From contig NZ_CP073136.1 in NCBI RefSeq assembly GCF_023035675.1, positions 372,001 to 436,000 on the forward strand: DNA of 64,000 nt, read 5' to 3'. The translations under genes were made by a program, and so were the position numbers. Numbering within the stretch: position 1 is the stretch's first letter; each line of letters starts with the position of its first letter. The notes beneath the pieces were generated by a model. The model did not search any database and was not told where the DNA came from. It saw only the letters and a program-made list of their open reading frames with translations. This document shows positions 18,793 to 27,873 of the stretch, piece by piece. The stretch comes from Borrelia hermsii DAH (GTDB taxonomy: Bacteria; Spirochaetota; Spirochaetia; Borreliales; Borreliaceae).

Positions 18793-18821
18793 TTGTAAAA
18801 TATAAGTAAGATATTTTACAA
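18793..18821. terminator. Probable terminator between convergent luxS and hinT
   Basis: A perfect 11-bp inverted repeat (TTGTAAAATAT and ATATTTTACAA) with a 7-base loop lies in the 158-base gap between two convergent genes. The stem is AT-only apart from one pair and the T-run is weak, so termination strength is uncertain. Confidence 0.45.
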
Positions 18822-18912
18822 TATGTCCTGCAATTTAAATTCAACATACAGACTAACTTAGGTTTAGTAACAAGTTTTTATAAAAGCAAAATCTCTATTT
18901 TAATAAAAAATC

Positions 18913-19332
18913 TTAAATATTCTGACTTATCTTCTCCGACAAATCTAAAAGTTCATCTCCTGAAAGTTCAATATTACTGCCTCTCTTAAAACCAAGATTA
19001 TCCCCCCGGAACCTCGGAATCACATGAAAATGAGTATGAAAAATAACTTGTCCCGCATCAGAACCAATTGCACTATAAATATTAACGCCCTTACAAATAT
19101 TCAAATCTAACTTTTTCAAAGAAAGAGCTATCCTCTTACAAACCTTTAATATTTGTCCATTAATTTCATCACTCATACCCAAAGCATCATTGCTATGTTG
19201 TTTTGGAATAACAAGAGTATGTCCAATATTTAAAGGATTAATATCAAGAAAAGCAAGCACTAACTCATCCTCATAAACCTTATAACAGGACATTTCATTT
19301 TTTACTATTTTACAAAAAATACAATCACTCAA
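18913..19332 (-). CDS. hinT: HIT-family nucleotide-binding protein (HinT-like)
   Basis: The histidine triad HTHFHVIPR (pattern HxHxH) lies near residue 100, with the CIFCKIV start and LVIPKQH typical of HinT, a purine nucleoside phosphoramidase. I chose the inner TTG (LSDCIFC) because GGAG stands 7 bases ahead of it; the upstream in-frame TTG four codons earlier would overlap this ribosome site. The result is 139 residues. Cytoplasmic, monocistronic or following mgtE. Older annotations call it a protein kinase C inhibitor homolog. Confidence 0.9.
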   Translation of the reverse strand: MSDCIFCKIVKNEMSCYKVYEDELVLAFLDINPLNIGHTLVIPKQHSNDALGMSDEINGQILKVCKRIALSLKKLDLNICKGVNIYSAIGSDAGQVIFHTHFHVIPRFRGDNLGFKRGSNIELSGDELLDLSEKISQNI

Positions 19333-19392
19333 AATTTTCTCCAATTTAATTCTATTTTAATTCCATTTACTCCCACTAGAAATAGAGCACAC

Positions 19393-20754
19393 TTAAAAAT
19401 AATTGGCTAATACTAATTTTGCTATATTAAAATAAGCAATTAAGGTAATAACATCAGCAATAGTAGTAATTAAAGGCCCAGCCATTAAAGCTGGATCTAT
19501 TTTTACAAACTTGGCTAAAATGGGTAAAAGACCGCCCAATATTTTTGCTACCATCAACCCTATCATCAAACATGCAGAAACAACAAAAGCTATTCTAAAC
19601 CTCTCATTATGTTCAGGAATTACAAAAAATATAATTCTTAAAAAGTTAATACTAGCAAGAATTGAACCAACTAAAACACTAACACATACTTCCTTAAGTA
19701 GCACCTTAAGAAAATCCCTTACCTTCAAAGTCCCAAGAGCAAGTTCGCGAATGATTAACGCAGATGCTTGCGAGCCAGCATTTCCTGAAGTATCCATTAA
19801 AAGTGGAATAAAGCTGGTTAAGATAACCAAAGATAAAACTAAATTCTGATAATTAGTAATTATAGTGGCGGTCAAAGTAGAAGATATCATAAGTACCAAA
19901 AGCCAAATTATTCTATTTTTTGTCATGTCAAAAATAGAAGTATCAAGATAAGACTTACCTAAAGGGGTAACTGCTGCCATTATCTGAAAATCTTCAGTAT
20001 TTAAATTCTGAATAACTTCAAGAATATCATCAATAATAATGACTCCTATCATTCGTCCCTCATTATCAACAACAGGAACACTCGAGATATCATGATTTTG
20101 AAAAAGCAGAGCAACATCTTCCTTCTCATCACTAACTTTTACAATATAAAATCCACTATTTTTCATTATTGCAGAAATAATAACATCATCACTAGATAAC
20201 ATTAAATCTTCAATCTTGACAACGCCTTTTAACCGTTTTTCTTCATCTGTAATATAATAGGTATAAATGTCTTCCTTAGTTTTTGCAACCTTTCTAATAT
20301 AATCAAGAGCTTCTCCAACACGAAAATAATCTTTAAGCTCAATATATTCTATAGTCACAATTGAACCAGCAGAATCATCACTGTAAGACAAGAATTTATT
20401 AATAATTTCTCTATTTTCCTCAGTAGAACTTGCTAAAAACCTTTGCACAACATTTGCTGGGACTTCTTCTAAGAGATCAATAACATCATCAAGATTAAGT
20501 TCATCTATCATCTCTCTTATTTCTCTATTTGTAAAAGAATTAGCTAATTTATTTTTTGTGACTTGATCAAAGTTAGAAAAAGCTTCAACGGCAACCTTCT
20601 TGGGTAAGAACCTATAAAGCAAAATCAAATCAGAACCATTAAGTTTCTTTAAAGCTTCACTAATATCAAAAGCATCGTACCTTAAAAGCTCTTCCTTTAT
20701 ATCAGAGTATTTCTTCTCTTCAAGCAAGGTTTTTAAAAATACAACATCTATCAT
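19393..20754 (-). CDS. mgtE: Magnesium transporter MgtE
   Basis: MgtE is a homodimeric Mg2+ channel. The order is the N-terminal helical domain (residues 1-130, with EMIDELNLDDVIDLLEEVP), a CBS pair (about 135-255, DISSVPVVDNEGRMIGVI), and five membrane helices (about 280-453). The pore-region motif MDTSGNAGSQASALIIRELA, seen near residue 320, is the family signature. Length 453 is normal. The ATG is upstream of no other close gene; treA lies 54 bases further up on the same strand. Confidence 0.95.
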   Translation of the reverse strand: MIDVVFLKTLLEEKKYSDIKEELLRYDAFDISEALKKLNGSDLILLYRFLPKKVAVEAFSNFDQVTKNKLANSFTNREIREMIDELNLDDVIDLLEEVPANVVQRFLASSTEENREIINKFLSYSDDSAGSIVTIEYIELKDYFRVGEALDYIRKVAKTKEDIYTYYITDEEKRLKGVVKIEDLMLSSDDVIISAIMKNSGFYIVKVSDEKEDVALLFQNHDISSVPVVDNEGRMIGVIIIDDILEVIQNLNTEDFQIMAAVTPLGKSYLDTSIFDMTKNRIIWLLVLMISSTLTATIITNYQNLVLSLVILTSFIPLLMDTSGNAGSQASALIIRELALGTLKVRDFLKVLLKEVCVSVLVGSILASINFLRIIFFVIPEHNERFRIAFVVSACLMIGLMVAKILGGLLPILAKFVKIDPALMAGPLITTIADVITLIAYFNIAKLVLANYF

Positions 20755-20808
20755 ATCAATATCTCCAAGATTTTAATTTCGAATAAATGTTTATAGCTAA
20801 CCTATTAA

Positions 20809-22233
20809 TTAAAGCTTATCTAAAAGCATTGAACATCTACCTGACGGTATAGGTAGAGTCTTTTCTTTTTTATTTAATATATTTATTGTAAAGTAGTAAA
20901 GTTTTTCTGATTCCATTTTGATCTCCCAGCCCCTCTTGCCCTTATTGCATATAATTGTGGTTCGATTCTTCTTAAGTGATAAACTCTCTATTCCCATAAC
21001 TTCAAGAGCAGGAATATTCCAATAGACTGTTTTATCAGGCAAGCTAATTGTAAGTCCAATAATATTTTCTATCATAAGGCTAATACTAAAAAGTGCAAGA
21101 TAACAAATAACATCTTTTTCTGGAAGGAGTTTTTGCTCAACATCCAAATATGCAGGTCCCTCTTTCATTGGCTTATAAGCTTCCCAAATATGCCCCTTAA
21201 CTTTGCTATCGGGCAATAGAGTATCTAATATATAATATAAATGTCTTATGGTAAATTCCCTTGCGATATTTGCACGTCCACAATATTCAAGTCCTTTAAT
21301 AACAAAAAAATTCATGTAAGTATAAACAGAACCATAATACCCATTCCCATCCGAATTAAAGCCAGGATCATTAGCCGAAAGAGTAGGAAAAGGATTTGGA
21401 GTGCCAAAGTGTTCATGACTTTTTAAATAAAAAATCATTCTCTCTATTCTATCCTCACTTGGAATCTCAGAGAGAAGAGGTAAGAATCCTACTATTGTCT
21501 TACACCTAACAATATTCTCATTAATATCAAGATCATAATAAAAGCCATCTTTCTCATCCCACATCAATGAATTAATTTTAGCTTTAAGAGAGAAATATCT
21601 CTTTTTATACTCGAGGGATAAATTCTTATCATTTAATATGTCTGCCAACTTTGCAATACAATATGCACTATGCACCTGAAATGAATTAAAATCTATAGGG
21701 TAATAAGCATCCTTTCTGGGAGAATTTTTATAAAAAATTTTATTCATATCAATTGAATAAAGACCATTTGATTTTAAAAACTTTTTCTCTATCCATTTAT
21801 AATACTTACTCAGAACTGGCAAAACATCACAAATACGTCTCTTATTTCCTGTTTTATGATATAAATTATATTCAACCCAAGCAAAAATTGGCAATCCAAT
21901 ACCATCATCATTTCCTTCCATATGAACAACATTATTATTATGGTCATAACGGGCTCTAATTGCACCAGATGCCTCTTGAAGTTCATAAAACTTATCAATA
22001 GTAGATGTGGGGGAATATTCCCCATTACTGTAAACAAGAAAAAAGCTTGAAAGACAAGCTTGAAGTTGATCTATAAACTCAAGATTTTCAGAATAATAGT
22101 TCTTATCCTTTCTACCTTTCTCCAAAGCTTGTGAGAAAACAATTTTGTCTCGAATCCAAGAAAGACTCTTATTATAAATATCAATAAAATCCTGATCGTA
22201 ATAGTAAATTTTGGGAAACACATTCTTATTCAA
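20809..22233 (-). CDS. treA: Trehalase-like glycoside hydrolase
   Basis: The protein corresponds in place and length to the B. burgdorferi gene annotated trehalase (BB0381). It looks like an alpha/alpha-barrel glucosidase: GLPIFAWVEYNLYHKTGN, DAYYPIDFNSFQVHSAYC, LMWDEKDGFYYD, NGYYGSVYTYMNFFVIKGL and GHIWEAYKP fit GH63/GH37-type enzymes. The two classical GH37 trehalase signatures are not obvious, so the substrate is uncertain. There is no signal peptide. The start is TTG, with GAGG 8 bases upstream and a TATAAT-like stretch beyond. Confidence 0.72.
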   Translation of the reverse strand: MNKNVFPKIYYYDQDFIDIYNKSLSWIRDKIVFSQALEKGRKDKNYYSENLEFIDQLQACLSSFFLVYSNGEYSPTSTIDKFYELQEASGAIRARYDHNNNVVHMEGNDDGIGLPIFAWVEYNLYHKTGNKRRICDVLPVLSKYYKWIEKKFLKSNGLYSIDMNKIFYKNSPRKDAYYPIDFNSFQVHSAYCIAKLADILNDKNLSLEYKKRYFSLKAKINSLMWDEKDGFYYDLDINENIVRCKTIVGFLPLLSEIPSEDRIERMIFYLKSHEHFGTPNPFPTLSANDPGFNSDGNGYYGSVYTYMNFFVIKGLEYCGRANIAREFTIRHLYYILDTLLPDSKVKGHIWEAYKPMKEGPAYLDVEQKLLPEKDVICYLALFSISLMIENIIGLTISLPDKTVYWNIPALEVMGIESLSLKKNRTTIICNKGKRGWEIKMESEKLYYFTINILNKKEKTLPIPSGRCSMLLDKL

Positions 22234-22410
22234 TGCTCAAACCTCTGAAAAACAAATATCAATCGACTCCTATTTATTATACATTATTATAATAACAAAA
22301 TGAGACTGAAAACCAAAAATTTTAATATTAAACACAATCTTAAAGCTAAGCAACATCTAATCAAAACAAATCAGTTAAAACTACAAATCACAAAAACAGA
22401 TTGATAACTT

Positions 22411-22453
22411 AAAAATTAAAAAAGCTTGAGCACAAACTACAGACATCAAGCCT
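22411..22453 (-). terminator. Rho-independent terminator downstream of bmpA
   Basis: Read on the minus strand, the arms AGGCTTGA and TCAAGCTT pair over 8 positions (one G-U) around a 16-base loop and run straight into T6AAT5. This ends the bmp transcript about 60 bases after the bmpA stop. The rest of the 280-base gap up to treA holds only AT-rich promoter-like DNA. Confidence 0.6.
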
Positions 22454-22513
22454 ACCTCATATTGAAAAAATATGCAATATATTATCTCAATAATTACTTG
22501 AAATTCACATTAA

Positions 22514-23524
22514 TTAAAGAATCTTCCTCATAAATTGATTATAAGTCCTCTCATTATTTGGAACAATAATCTTTCCATTAATTATTCCCTCAGAAAGATC
22601 ATCTAATTCCTTTTCAAGCTCGAAAGAAATCATCTTAGGATTTTTAACAAAATCTAAAAATCCTTCTTTTAATCCATAACTTAATACTTGCCCCCCTTCA
22701 AAGGCATTTGTCTTTAAGTAATTAGAAATCATAATATTTAAAACTCGTCCAATATCTTTAATTGAAGACGTAATAACATTATCAGGTGCAAGGTGTGACT
22801 GATCCTGATCAACTCCAATAACATAATGCCCATCTCCAAGATCACGAGCAGACTCAATAACTCCAAGCCCAGCTAAACCTGCAACATGATAAATAATGTC
22901 TACGCCTTCCGCATACATCGCATTTGCCATATTCTTTCCAGTCTCAGTATTAACAAAATTGCCAATATACTTATTATCAATATTGATATGCTTATTTGCA
23001 TAAATAGCACCAGCTTCATACCCATACCTAAATGTATTAACAACTACATCATCAAATCCACCTAAAAATCCAATTTTACCCGTCTTAGACATCTTAGCTG
23101 CAATATAACCTACCAGAAATGCTCCTTCCTCAGTTCTAAAAGTTATGGCTGACAAGTTTTCAGGAATGACCAAATCACTCTCATAAACCGGATCAATAAT
23201 TACATATTTGCTCTCTGGATTTTCCAAAGCAGCAATAATAGCAAAATCACTAAACTTATATCCAATTAACCAGAGAAAATTTGAACCATTATTCTTTAAT
23301 GACTCAAGATCAGCTAAATAAGAATTTGCATTAGACTCCTTCATCATTATTTCTAATCCAAATTCTTTTTCTACCTTCTTAGCACCCTTCCAAGCACTCC
23401 CATTAAAAGATTCATCATCAAAAGTTCCATCGACTAAGATAGCAATCTTAGTAAGTCCACTACCAGCTTTAGAACCAGAACATGAAAAACACAAAATACA
23501 TAAAATTAAAAATAAATTTTTCAT
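22514..23524 (-). CDS. bmpA: Basic membrane lipoprotein BmpA-like
   Basis: A lipoprotein of the Bmp/PnrA/Med family, periplasmic-binding-protein fold, thought to bind purine nucleosides or host ligands. The signal peptide ends in the lipobox CFSC near residue 15. Family motifs [34 protein letters not shown] and [11 protein letters not shown] are all present. The C-terminal part ([12 protein letters not shown]) closely matches my memory of B. burgdorferi BmpA, so I assign it as the BmpA counterpart. GGGAG precedes the ATG, 34 bases after bmpC, and a terminator follows. It is the last of four bmp genes. Confidence 0.88.
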   Translation of the reverse strand: MKNLFLILCILCFSCSGSKAGSGLTKIAILVDGTFDDESFNGSAWKGAKKVEKEFGLEIMMKESNANSYLADLESLKNNGSNFLWLIGYKFSDFAIIAALENPESKYVIIDPVYESDLVIPENLSAITFRTEEGAFLVGYIAAKMSKTGKIGFLGGFDDVVVNTFRYGYEAGAIYANKHINIDNKYIGNFVNTETGKNMANAMYAEGVDIIYHVAGLAGLGVIESARDLGDGHYVIGVDQDQSHLAPDNVITSSIKDIGRVLNIMISNYLKTNAFEGGQVLSYGLKEGFLDFVKNPKMISFELEKELDDLSEGIINGKIIVPNNERTYNQFMRKIL

Positions 23525-23558
23525 ATTATATCTCCCTTTAAACCAATCTAACTAAATT

Positions 23559-24629
23559 TTATAACCTCGCCTTAAATAAATCAAATTCATGTTCAGTAGA
23601 AGGTATAATAAGCTCCCCATTAACTATCGCAGTCTGAATCTTTGTAATGACATCAATCAAATCATTGTCGATAATATTAGGGTCCTTAATAATATCTATA
23701 ACGCCCTCCTTCATTCCTCTTTCAATCATCCTACCACCATTAAATCTATTACTTTTAACAGCATCTAATGAAAAATTGTATATAGCCTTCCCAACATCCT
23801 TAATTACAGAAGTAATAACATGCCCAGGTGCAAGGTGTGCCATATCTTTATTAACCCCAATTACATAATGACCAGGCCCAAGTTCCTTTGCAACAGTAAA
23901 CACACCAAGCAACGCAGGACCCATTACAGGAAAAATAATATCAATGCCCTCCGCAACATACATGTGCTCGGCAACCTCTTTACCAGTATCGTTGCTCAAT
24001 TCATCTAAAATTCTCTTTAAAATAACTTTTGTCTTAGGATTTGCATAAAAAGCCCCTGCTCTAAATCCAATTACAAACCTTTCAACATACCCAACATCAA
24101 CACCAGTCAAAAACCCAATCCTATTGCTCTTACTCATCTTAGCAGCTAGATACCCAGCTAAAAATGCTCCTTCCTCAGATTTAAAATTAATAGCTAAAAG
24201 ATTTTTAGGCAATTGAACATTAACATAATTAAAAGGATCTATAATTCCATAAAAAATATTTGGATTCTCATAAGCAAATCTTAATGCAGGCTCTGAAAAA
24301 TGAGCACTAATAAACCAAATAAAATTGACACCATCCTTTTGTAACGCGTAAACATCTTCTGCTAATACTTCATCAGCTGTCATCAATCTCTTGCCTTCAA
24401 CAGGATAAGGTGTTAAAACCTTTGGAATAAGTTTGATTTTAAACTCATTTCTTATGTTAACAGCACCATCAAGAGCATTTTGCAAATAACCCTTATCATT
24501 GAAATCGCCTGGAGCCATAATCCCCATAACAATTCGACTATCAACAGCAACAGAAGAAGATTTTTTTGAAGAAAAACAAGACACAAATAATAAACTAAAT
24601 AAAATTATAAAACATAAATTTTTTGACAC
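23559..24629 (-). CDS. bmpC: Basic membrane lipoprotein BmpC-like
   Basis: Member of the Bmp family with lipobox LLFVSC near residue 17. Features shared with B. burgdorferi BmpC as I recall it are the TPYPVEGKRLMTADE insert near residues 58-72, LGPGHYVIGVN and a C-terminus ending EFDLFKARL. The start codon is GTG, preceded by GGGAGAGA. The family motif reads GVNKDMAHLAPG in place of GVDQDQSYLAPD, so the ligand pocket differs from its neighbours. It is separated from the upstream bmp gene by a 155-base gap with a strong hairpin, so it may have its own promoter. Confidence 0.87.
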   Translation of the reverse strand: MSKNLCFIILFSLLFVSCFSSKKSSSVAVDSRIVMGIMAPGDFNDKGYLQNALDGAVNIRNEFKIKLIPKVLTPYPVEGKRLMTADEVLAEDVYALQKDGVNFIWFISAHFSEPALRFAYENPNIFYGIIDPFNYVNVQLPKNLLAINFKSEEGAFLAGYLAAKMSKSNRIGFLTGVDVGYVERFVIGFRAGAFYANPKTKVILKRILDELSNDTGKEVAEHMYVAEGIDIIFPVMGPALLGVFTVAKELGPGHYVIGVNKDMAHLAPGHVITSVIKDVGKAIYNFSLDAVKSNRFNGGRMIERGMKEGVIDIIKDPNIIDNDLIDVITKIQTAIVNGELIIPSTEHEFDLFKARL

Positions 24630-24712
24630 AGGCTATTCTCTCCCATAAAACAAATTTAAACATTTTTCAATTTTAAAATAAAAATCTATACAAACTATCA
24701 ACAAAAACAACA

Positions 24713-24744
24713 CTAAATTTACCTTATATAAAAGGTAAATTTAG
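24713..24744 (-). terminator. Hairpin between the second bmp gene and bmpC
   Basis: A perfect 13-bp inverted repeat (CTAAATTTACCTT and AAGGTAAATTTAG, 6-base loop) lies 41 bases after the stop of the upstream bmp gene. On the minus strand a T-containing stretch (TTGTTTTTGTTG) follows. It probably separates bmpD and its partner from bmpC-bmpA, as a terminator or attenuator. Confidence 0.55.
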
Positions 24745-24784
24745 AAATAAACATTAATGAAATTGCCTCTCTTTAAGCAAGGAT

Positions 24785-25819
24785 TTAATTTAATAGATTA
24801 TTCATATCTAAAAACTTATTATATTCATCAAGATTGCTTGGAACCAAGATATCATCACGAACTATTTTATCTTCTATAGTCTCAATCTCAACTTTAATGT
24901 AATCTTTAATTTTAGAATCATGCTTAACAATACCTACAGCACCATCTTTAAGCCCAAATTTTAATATTTTGCCACCATCAAAATCATTTGTATTTAAATA
25001 ATTCTTTGTTATCTCATAAAGAGAATTCCCAACATTTTTAACAACTGACGTTAAAACATTATCAGGCGCAAGATATGACTGATCCTGATCAACTCCAATA
25101 ATATAATGTCCAGCACCAAGTTCTTTTGCAACCTCAATAGCACCAAGACCTGCAAGCCCTGCTGCTGCAAATATAATGTCAATCCCAGAAGCATACATCT
25201 TGCTTGCCATTGAACGTCCAAGTGAAAGATCAGAGAATGAGCCTACATATTGAGAATTCAACTCAATGTTTTTATTTGCATATTTAGCACCAGCTTCATA
25301 TCCACATTTAAACGAATTAACAACTACACCATTCATTCCACCTATAAATCCAATCTTACCTGTCTTGGATGTCTTAGCAGCTAAATATCCAGCTAAAAAT
25401 GAAGCCTCTTCAACTTTAAATGAGAGGCCAAGCAAATTATCAGGAAGACTTACATTATCTTCATAAATAACATCAATAACTCCATAATTAATATCTCTAT
25501 TAAGAGCAGCAGCCCTCTCAATAGCATCTTGAAGTTTAAAACCAACTCCCCAGATAATACTAGAACTTTTATCTTTAAGACTATCTAAATCACTAGCATA
25601 AGCAGAAATTGTTGAGGTTTTTCCAACAATCTCAACTCCAAAATCTTTTTCTAATATTTGAGCACCCTTCCAAGCATCTTCACCAAATGACTTATCATCA
25701 AAAGTGCCATCAACTATCAAAGAAATTACGGGATTTTCCAAAGATTTAGAAACAGATGACTTCTTATTACACCCTAAAAAAGCTAATACAACAAAAATAA
25801 ATACTATATATTTATTCAT
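24785..25819 (-). CDS. Bmp-family lipoprotein, possibly BmpB-like, with a shared tract
   Basis: A 344-residue Bmp-family lipoprotein with lipobox AFLGC near residue 17 and the motifs LIVDGTFDDKSF, EEASFLAGYLAAK and [17 protein letters not shown]. Its C-terminal part (SVVKNVGNSLYEIT) most resembles B. burgdorferi BmpB as I recall it, but it lies between bmpD and bmpC instead of after bmpA, so I give no symbol. GAGGGGG stands before the ATG, 24 bases from bmpD, so both are co-transcribed. Bases 25059-25300 differ at only two positions from the matching part of bmpD, far closer than the flanks. Confidence 0.85.
   Translation of the reverse strand: MNKYIVFIFVVLAFLGCNKKSSVSKSLENPVISLIVDGTFDDKSFGEDAWKGAQILEKDFGVEIVGKTSTISAYASDLDSLKDKSSSIIWGVGFKLQDAIERAAALNRDINYGVIDVIYEDNVSLPDNLLGLSFKVEEASFLAGYLAAKTSKTGKIGFIGGMNGVVVNSFKCGYEAGAKYANKNIELNSQYVGSFSDLSLGRSMASKMYASGIDIIFAAAGLAGLGAIEVAKELGAGHYIIGVDQDQSYLAPDNVLTSVVKNVGNSLYEITKNYLNTNDFDGGKILKFGLKDGAVGIVKHDSKIKDYIKVEIETIEDKIVRDDILVPSNLDEYNKFLDMNNLLN
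25059..25300 (-). repeat. Near-identical 242-base tract shared with bmpD (copy A)
   Basis: By eye this tract matches 26118-26359 with two mismatches (G/A at the ATAATRTCAATC position, T/C near ATGTYTTTAT). Identity breaks off sharply at both ends while the flanking coding sequence is only moderately similar. Confidence 0.9.
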
Positions 25820-25843
25820 ATAGCAAACCCCCTCATAGTTATA

Positions 25844-26863
25844 TTAGCTCTTATGCAACAGATTAACAATAAAGTTGCCATAAGATTTTTCATCTTTGGG
25901 AACTTCAATCTCATTATTCATTATCTTATCTTTAATTTCTGAAAGAAAATCATAATCCTTTATTAAATTTATTGACTTATTAAAAATTAAATCAAGTGCT
26001 CCATCTTTAAGTCCAAATTCTAAATTATACCCACCATTCCATTTGCCAATCTCTAAATAAGAACTTGTCAAATCTAACATAACTATATCAATCCTCTTAA
26101 CATATGACACAAGTATGTTATCAGGCGCAAGATATGACTGATCCTGATCAACTCCAATAATATAATGTCCAGCACCAAGTTCTTTTGCAACCTCAATAGC
26201 ACCAAGACCTGCAAGCCCTGCTGCTGCAAATATAATATCAATCCCAGAAGCATACATCTTGCTTGCCATTGAACGTCCAAGTGAAAGATCAGAGAATGAG
26301 CCTACATATTGAGAATTCAACTCAATGTCTTTATTTGCATATTTAGCACCAGCTTCATACCCATATCTGAATGAACTTAGCACTACACCTTCTATTCCAC
26401 CTAAAAATCCAATCTTACCTGTCTTAGATATTTTAGCTGCTAGATACCCAGCTAAAAACGCCCCTTCCTCAGATCTGAAATTCACATTCACTAAATTTTT
26501 GGGCAATTCAATATCTTCTGCATAAGAACCTTCAATAATTCCATAATTCACATCAGAATTCTCGAGAGATTTTTGCAAAAACGCATCTGTAAACCTAAAA
26601 CCAACTCCCCAAATTAGACTAGCCCCACTCTCTTCCAATCCTCCAATATCTGATAAATAATCAGAAGCCTTGGATTCTTTTTGAATTATATTAACTCTAG
26701 ATTCTTCTTTAAGTTGGGTCATTGCCTTGGAAGAATTTTCATTAAAACCTCTATCATCAAAAGTTCCATCGACAATGACAGAAATAGTATTAGATACTGG
26801 GATCTTATCTTGTGAACCTGAACAACCCAGAATCAAAAATAATAAAACAACCTTCTTTAACAT
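25844..26863 (-). CDS. bmpD: Basic membrane lipoprotein BmpD-like
   Basis: First bmp gene after rpsG, as in B. burgdorferi. The lipobox is LFLILGC near residue 14, one of the shorter signal peptides. Motifs: VIVDGTFDDRGFNENSSKA (shared with BmpD), LIWGVGFRFTDA, EEGAFLAGYLAAK, GFLGGIEG, GVDQDQSYLAPD. In other spirochetes BmpD-type proteins bind purine nucleosides, which fits an organism that salvages purines. An AGGAGCT ribosome site and a good promoter stand upstream. The middle third is nearly identical to the next bmp gene. Confidence 0.9.
   Translation of the reverse strand: MLKKVVLLFLILGCSGSQDKIPVSNTISVIVDGTFDDRGFNENSSKAMTQLKEESRVNIIQKESKASDYLSDIGGLEESGASLIWGVGFRFTDAFLQKSLENSDVNYGIIEGSYAEDIELPKNLVNVNFRSEEGAFLAGYLAAKISKTGKIGFLGGIEGVVLSSFRYGYEAGAKYANKDIELNSQYVGSFSDLSLGRSMASKMYASGIDIIFAAAGLAGLGAIEVAKELGAGHYIIGVDQDQSYLAPDNILVSYVKRIDIVMLDLTSSYLEIGKWNGGYNLEFGLKDGALDLIFNKSINLIKDYDFLSEIKDKIMNNEIEVPKDEKSYGNFIVNLLHKS
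26118..26359 (-). repeat. Near-identical 242-base tract shared with the next bmp gene (copy B)
   Basis: Partner of the tract at 25059-25300, offset by 1059 bases and in the same orientation. It encodes the stretch from about YANKDIELNS to SYLAPDN. Confidence 0.9.
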
Positions 26864-26882
26864 ACATACGAGCTCCTGATCA

Positions 26883-26911
26883 ATTGTATATAAAATTAAT
26901 TAAACTCGCAA
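26883..26911 (-). promoter_or_regulatory. Promoter of bmpD
   Basis: On the minus strand a -35 TTGCGA (26906-26911) and a -10 TACAAT (26883-26888) are separated by 17 bases, 20 bases before the ATG. It lets bmpD be expressed apart from the ribosomal genes upstream. Confidence 0.6.
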
Positions 26912-26948
26912 CATAAAATATTGAAGTATTAAAAAAGTTGTCTTATTA

Positions 26949-27422
26949 TTACCATCTGTAATGTGTGAAAGCTCTATTTGCCTCTGCCATTCTGTGAGTA
27001 TCTTCTCTCTTCTTAAAAGCAGCACCTGTTGAATTGTAAGAATTAACAAATTCATTTGCTAACTTTTCTTGCATTGACTTCCCACTAGCCTTTCTGGCAG
27101 CTGAAATAATCCATTTCATTGCCAAAGCCTCACGCCTTTCCTCTCTAACTTCAACTGGCACTTGATAAGTAGCACCACCAACCCTTCTGCTTCTAACCTC
27201 TACTAATGGTTTAACATTATCCAAGGCCTTATTGAAAGCAGCAATCTTATCAACTTCCTCAATCTTTTCTGCAAGCATATCAATTGAATTATAAACTATA
27301 GTTTCACTGATAGATTTTTTTCCATCAAACATCATTCTATTCACAAATTTAGCTATCACTTGAGAATTATACTTAGAATCTTTAAAGACTTTTTTCTTAA
27401 TTTTTTTACTCTTTCTTGACAT
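26949..27422 (-). CDS. rpsG: 30S ribosomal protein S7
   Basis: S7 binds the 3' major domain of 16S rRNA and nucleates assembly of the small-subunit head. Family stretches are [46 protein letters not shown] and [18 protein letters not shown] at the end. Length 157 is normal. It lies 14 bases after rpsL. Unlike the E. coli str operon, no fusA or tuf follows; bmpD comes next. Confidence 0.98.
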   Translation of the reverse strand: MSRKSKKIKKKVFKDSKYNSQVIAKFVNRMMFDGKKSISETIVYNSIDMLAEKIEEVDKIAAFNKALDNVKPLVEVRSRRVGGATYQVPVEVREERREALAMKWIISAARKASGKSMQEKLANEFVNSYNSTGAAFKKREDTHRMAEANRAFTHYRW

Positions 27423-27436
27423 ACAATTTACACCTC

Positions 27437-27811
27437 TTAAGCTTTTGGTTTCTTGGTCCCATACTTAGAACGACCTTGCTTCCGATTATTAACACCAAGA
27501 GTATCCTTAGCTCCCCTGATAATATGGTACCTAACACCTGGTAAATCTTTAACCCTCCCACCTCTAATTAAAACAACTGAATGCTCTTGCAAATTATGAC
27601 CAATCCCTGGAATATAAGCTGTTACTTCAAATCCATTTGAAAGCCTAACACGGGCTACTTTTCTTAAAGCTGAATTAGGTTTCTTAGGTGTAACTGTCAT
27701 CACACGAGTACAAATTCCTCTTCTTTGAGGACAATTTTGAAGCGCAGGAGATGCTGTCTTTTCTTTTTGACTCTTTCTTGGCTTCTTAATTAGTTGATTG
27801 ATTGTAGGCAT
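27437..27811 (-). CDS. rpsL: 30S ribosomal protein S12
   Basis: S12 sits at the decoding centre. [17 protein letters not shown] and [13 protein letters not shown] are intact, and the lysines whose change gives streptomycin resistance in other bacteria (in PKKPN and RVKDLP) are wild type. Length 124 is normal. GGGAG precedes the ATG; rpoC ends 62 bases upstream. Confidence 0.98.
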   Translation of the reverse strand: MPTINQLIKKPRKSQKEKTASPALQNCPQRRGICTRVMTVTPKKPNSALRKVARVRLSNGFEVTAYIPGIGHNLQEHSVVLIRGGRVKDLPGVRYHIIRGAKDTLGVNNRKQGRSKYGTKKPKA

Positions 27812-27873
27812 CTATGCTCCCTTTTTCCTAATTTTACCAATAAATGGTATCAAATATATGATTTATTTTCAAG

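Noticed and set aside
25059..26359. Assembly artefact or simple tandem duplication of a bmp gene
   Set aside because: The two genes differ clearly outside the 242-base tract and have different signal peptides and C-termini, so a collapsed or duplicated assembly is unlikely.
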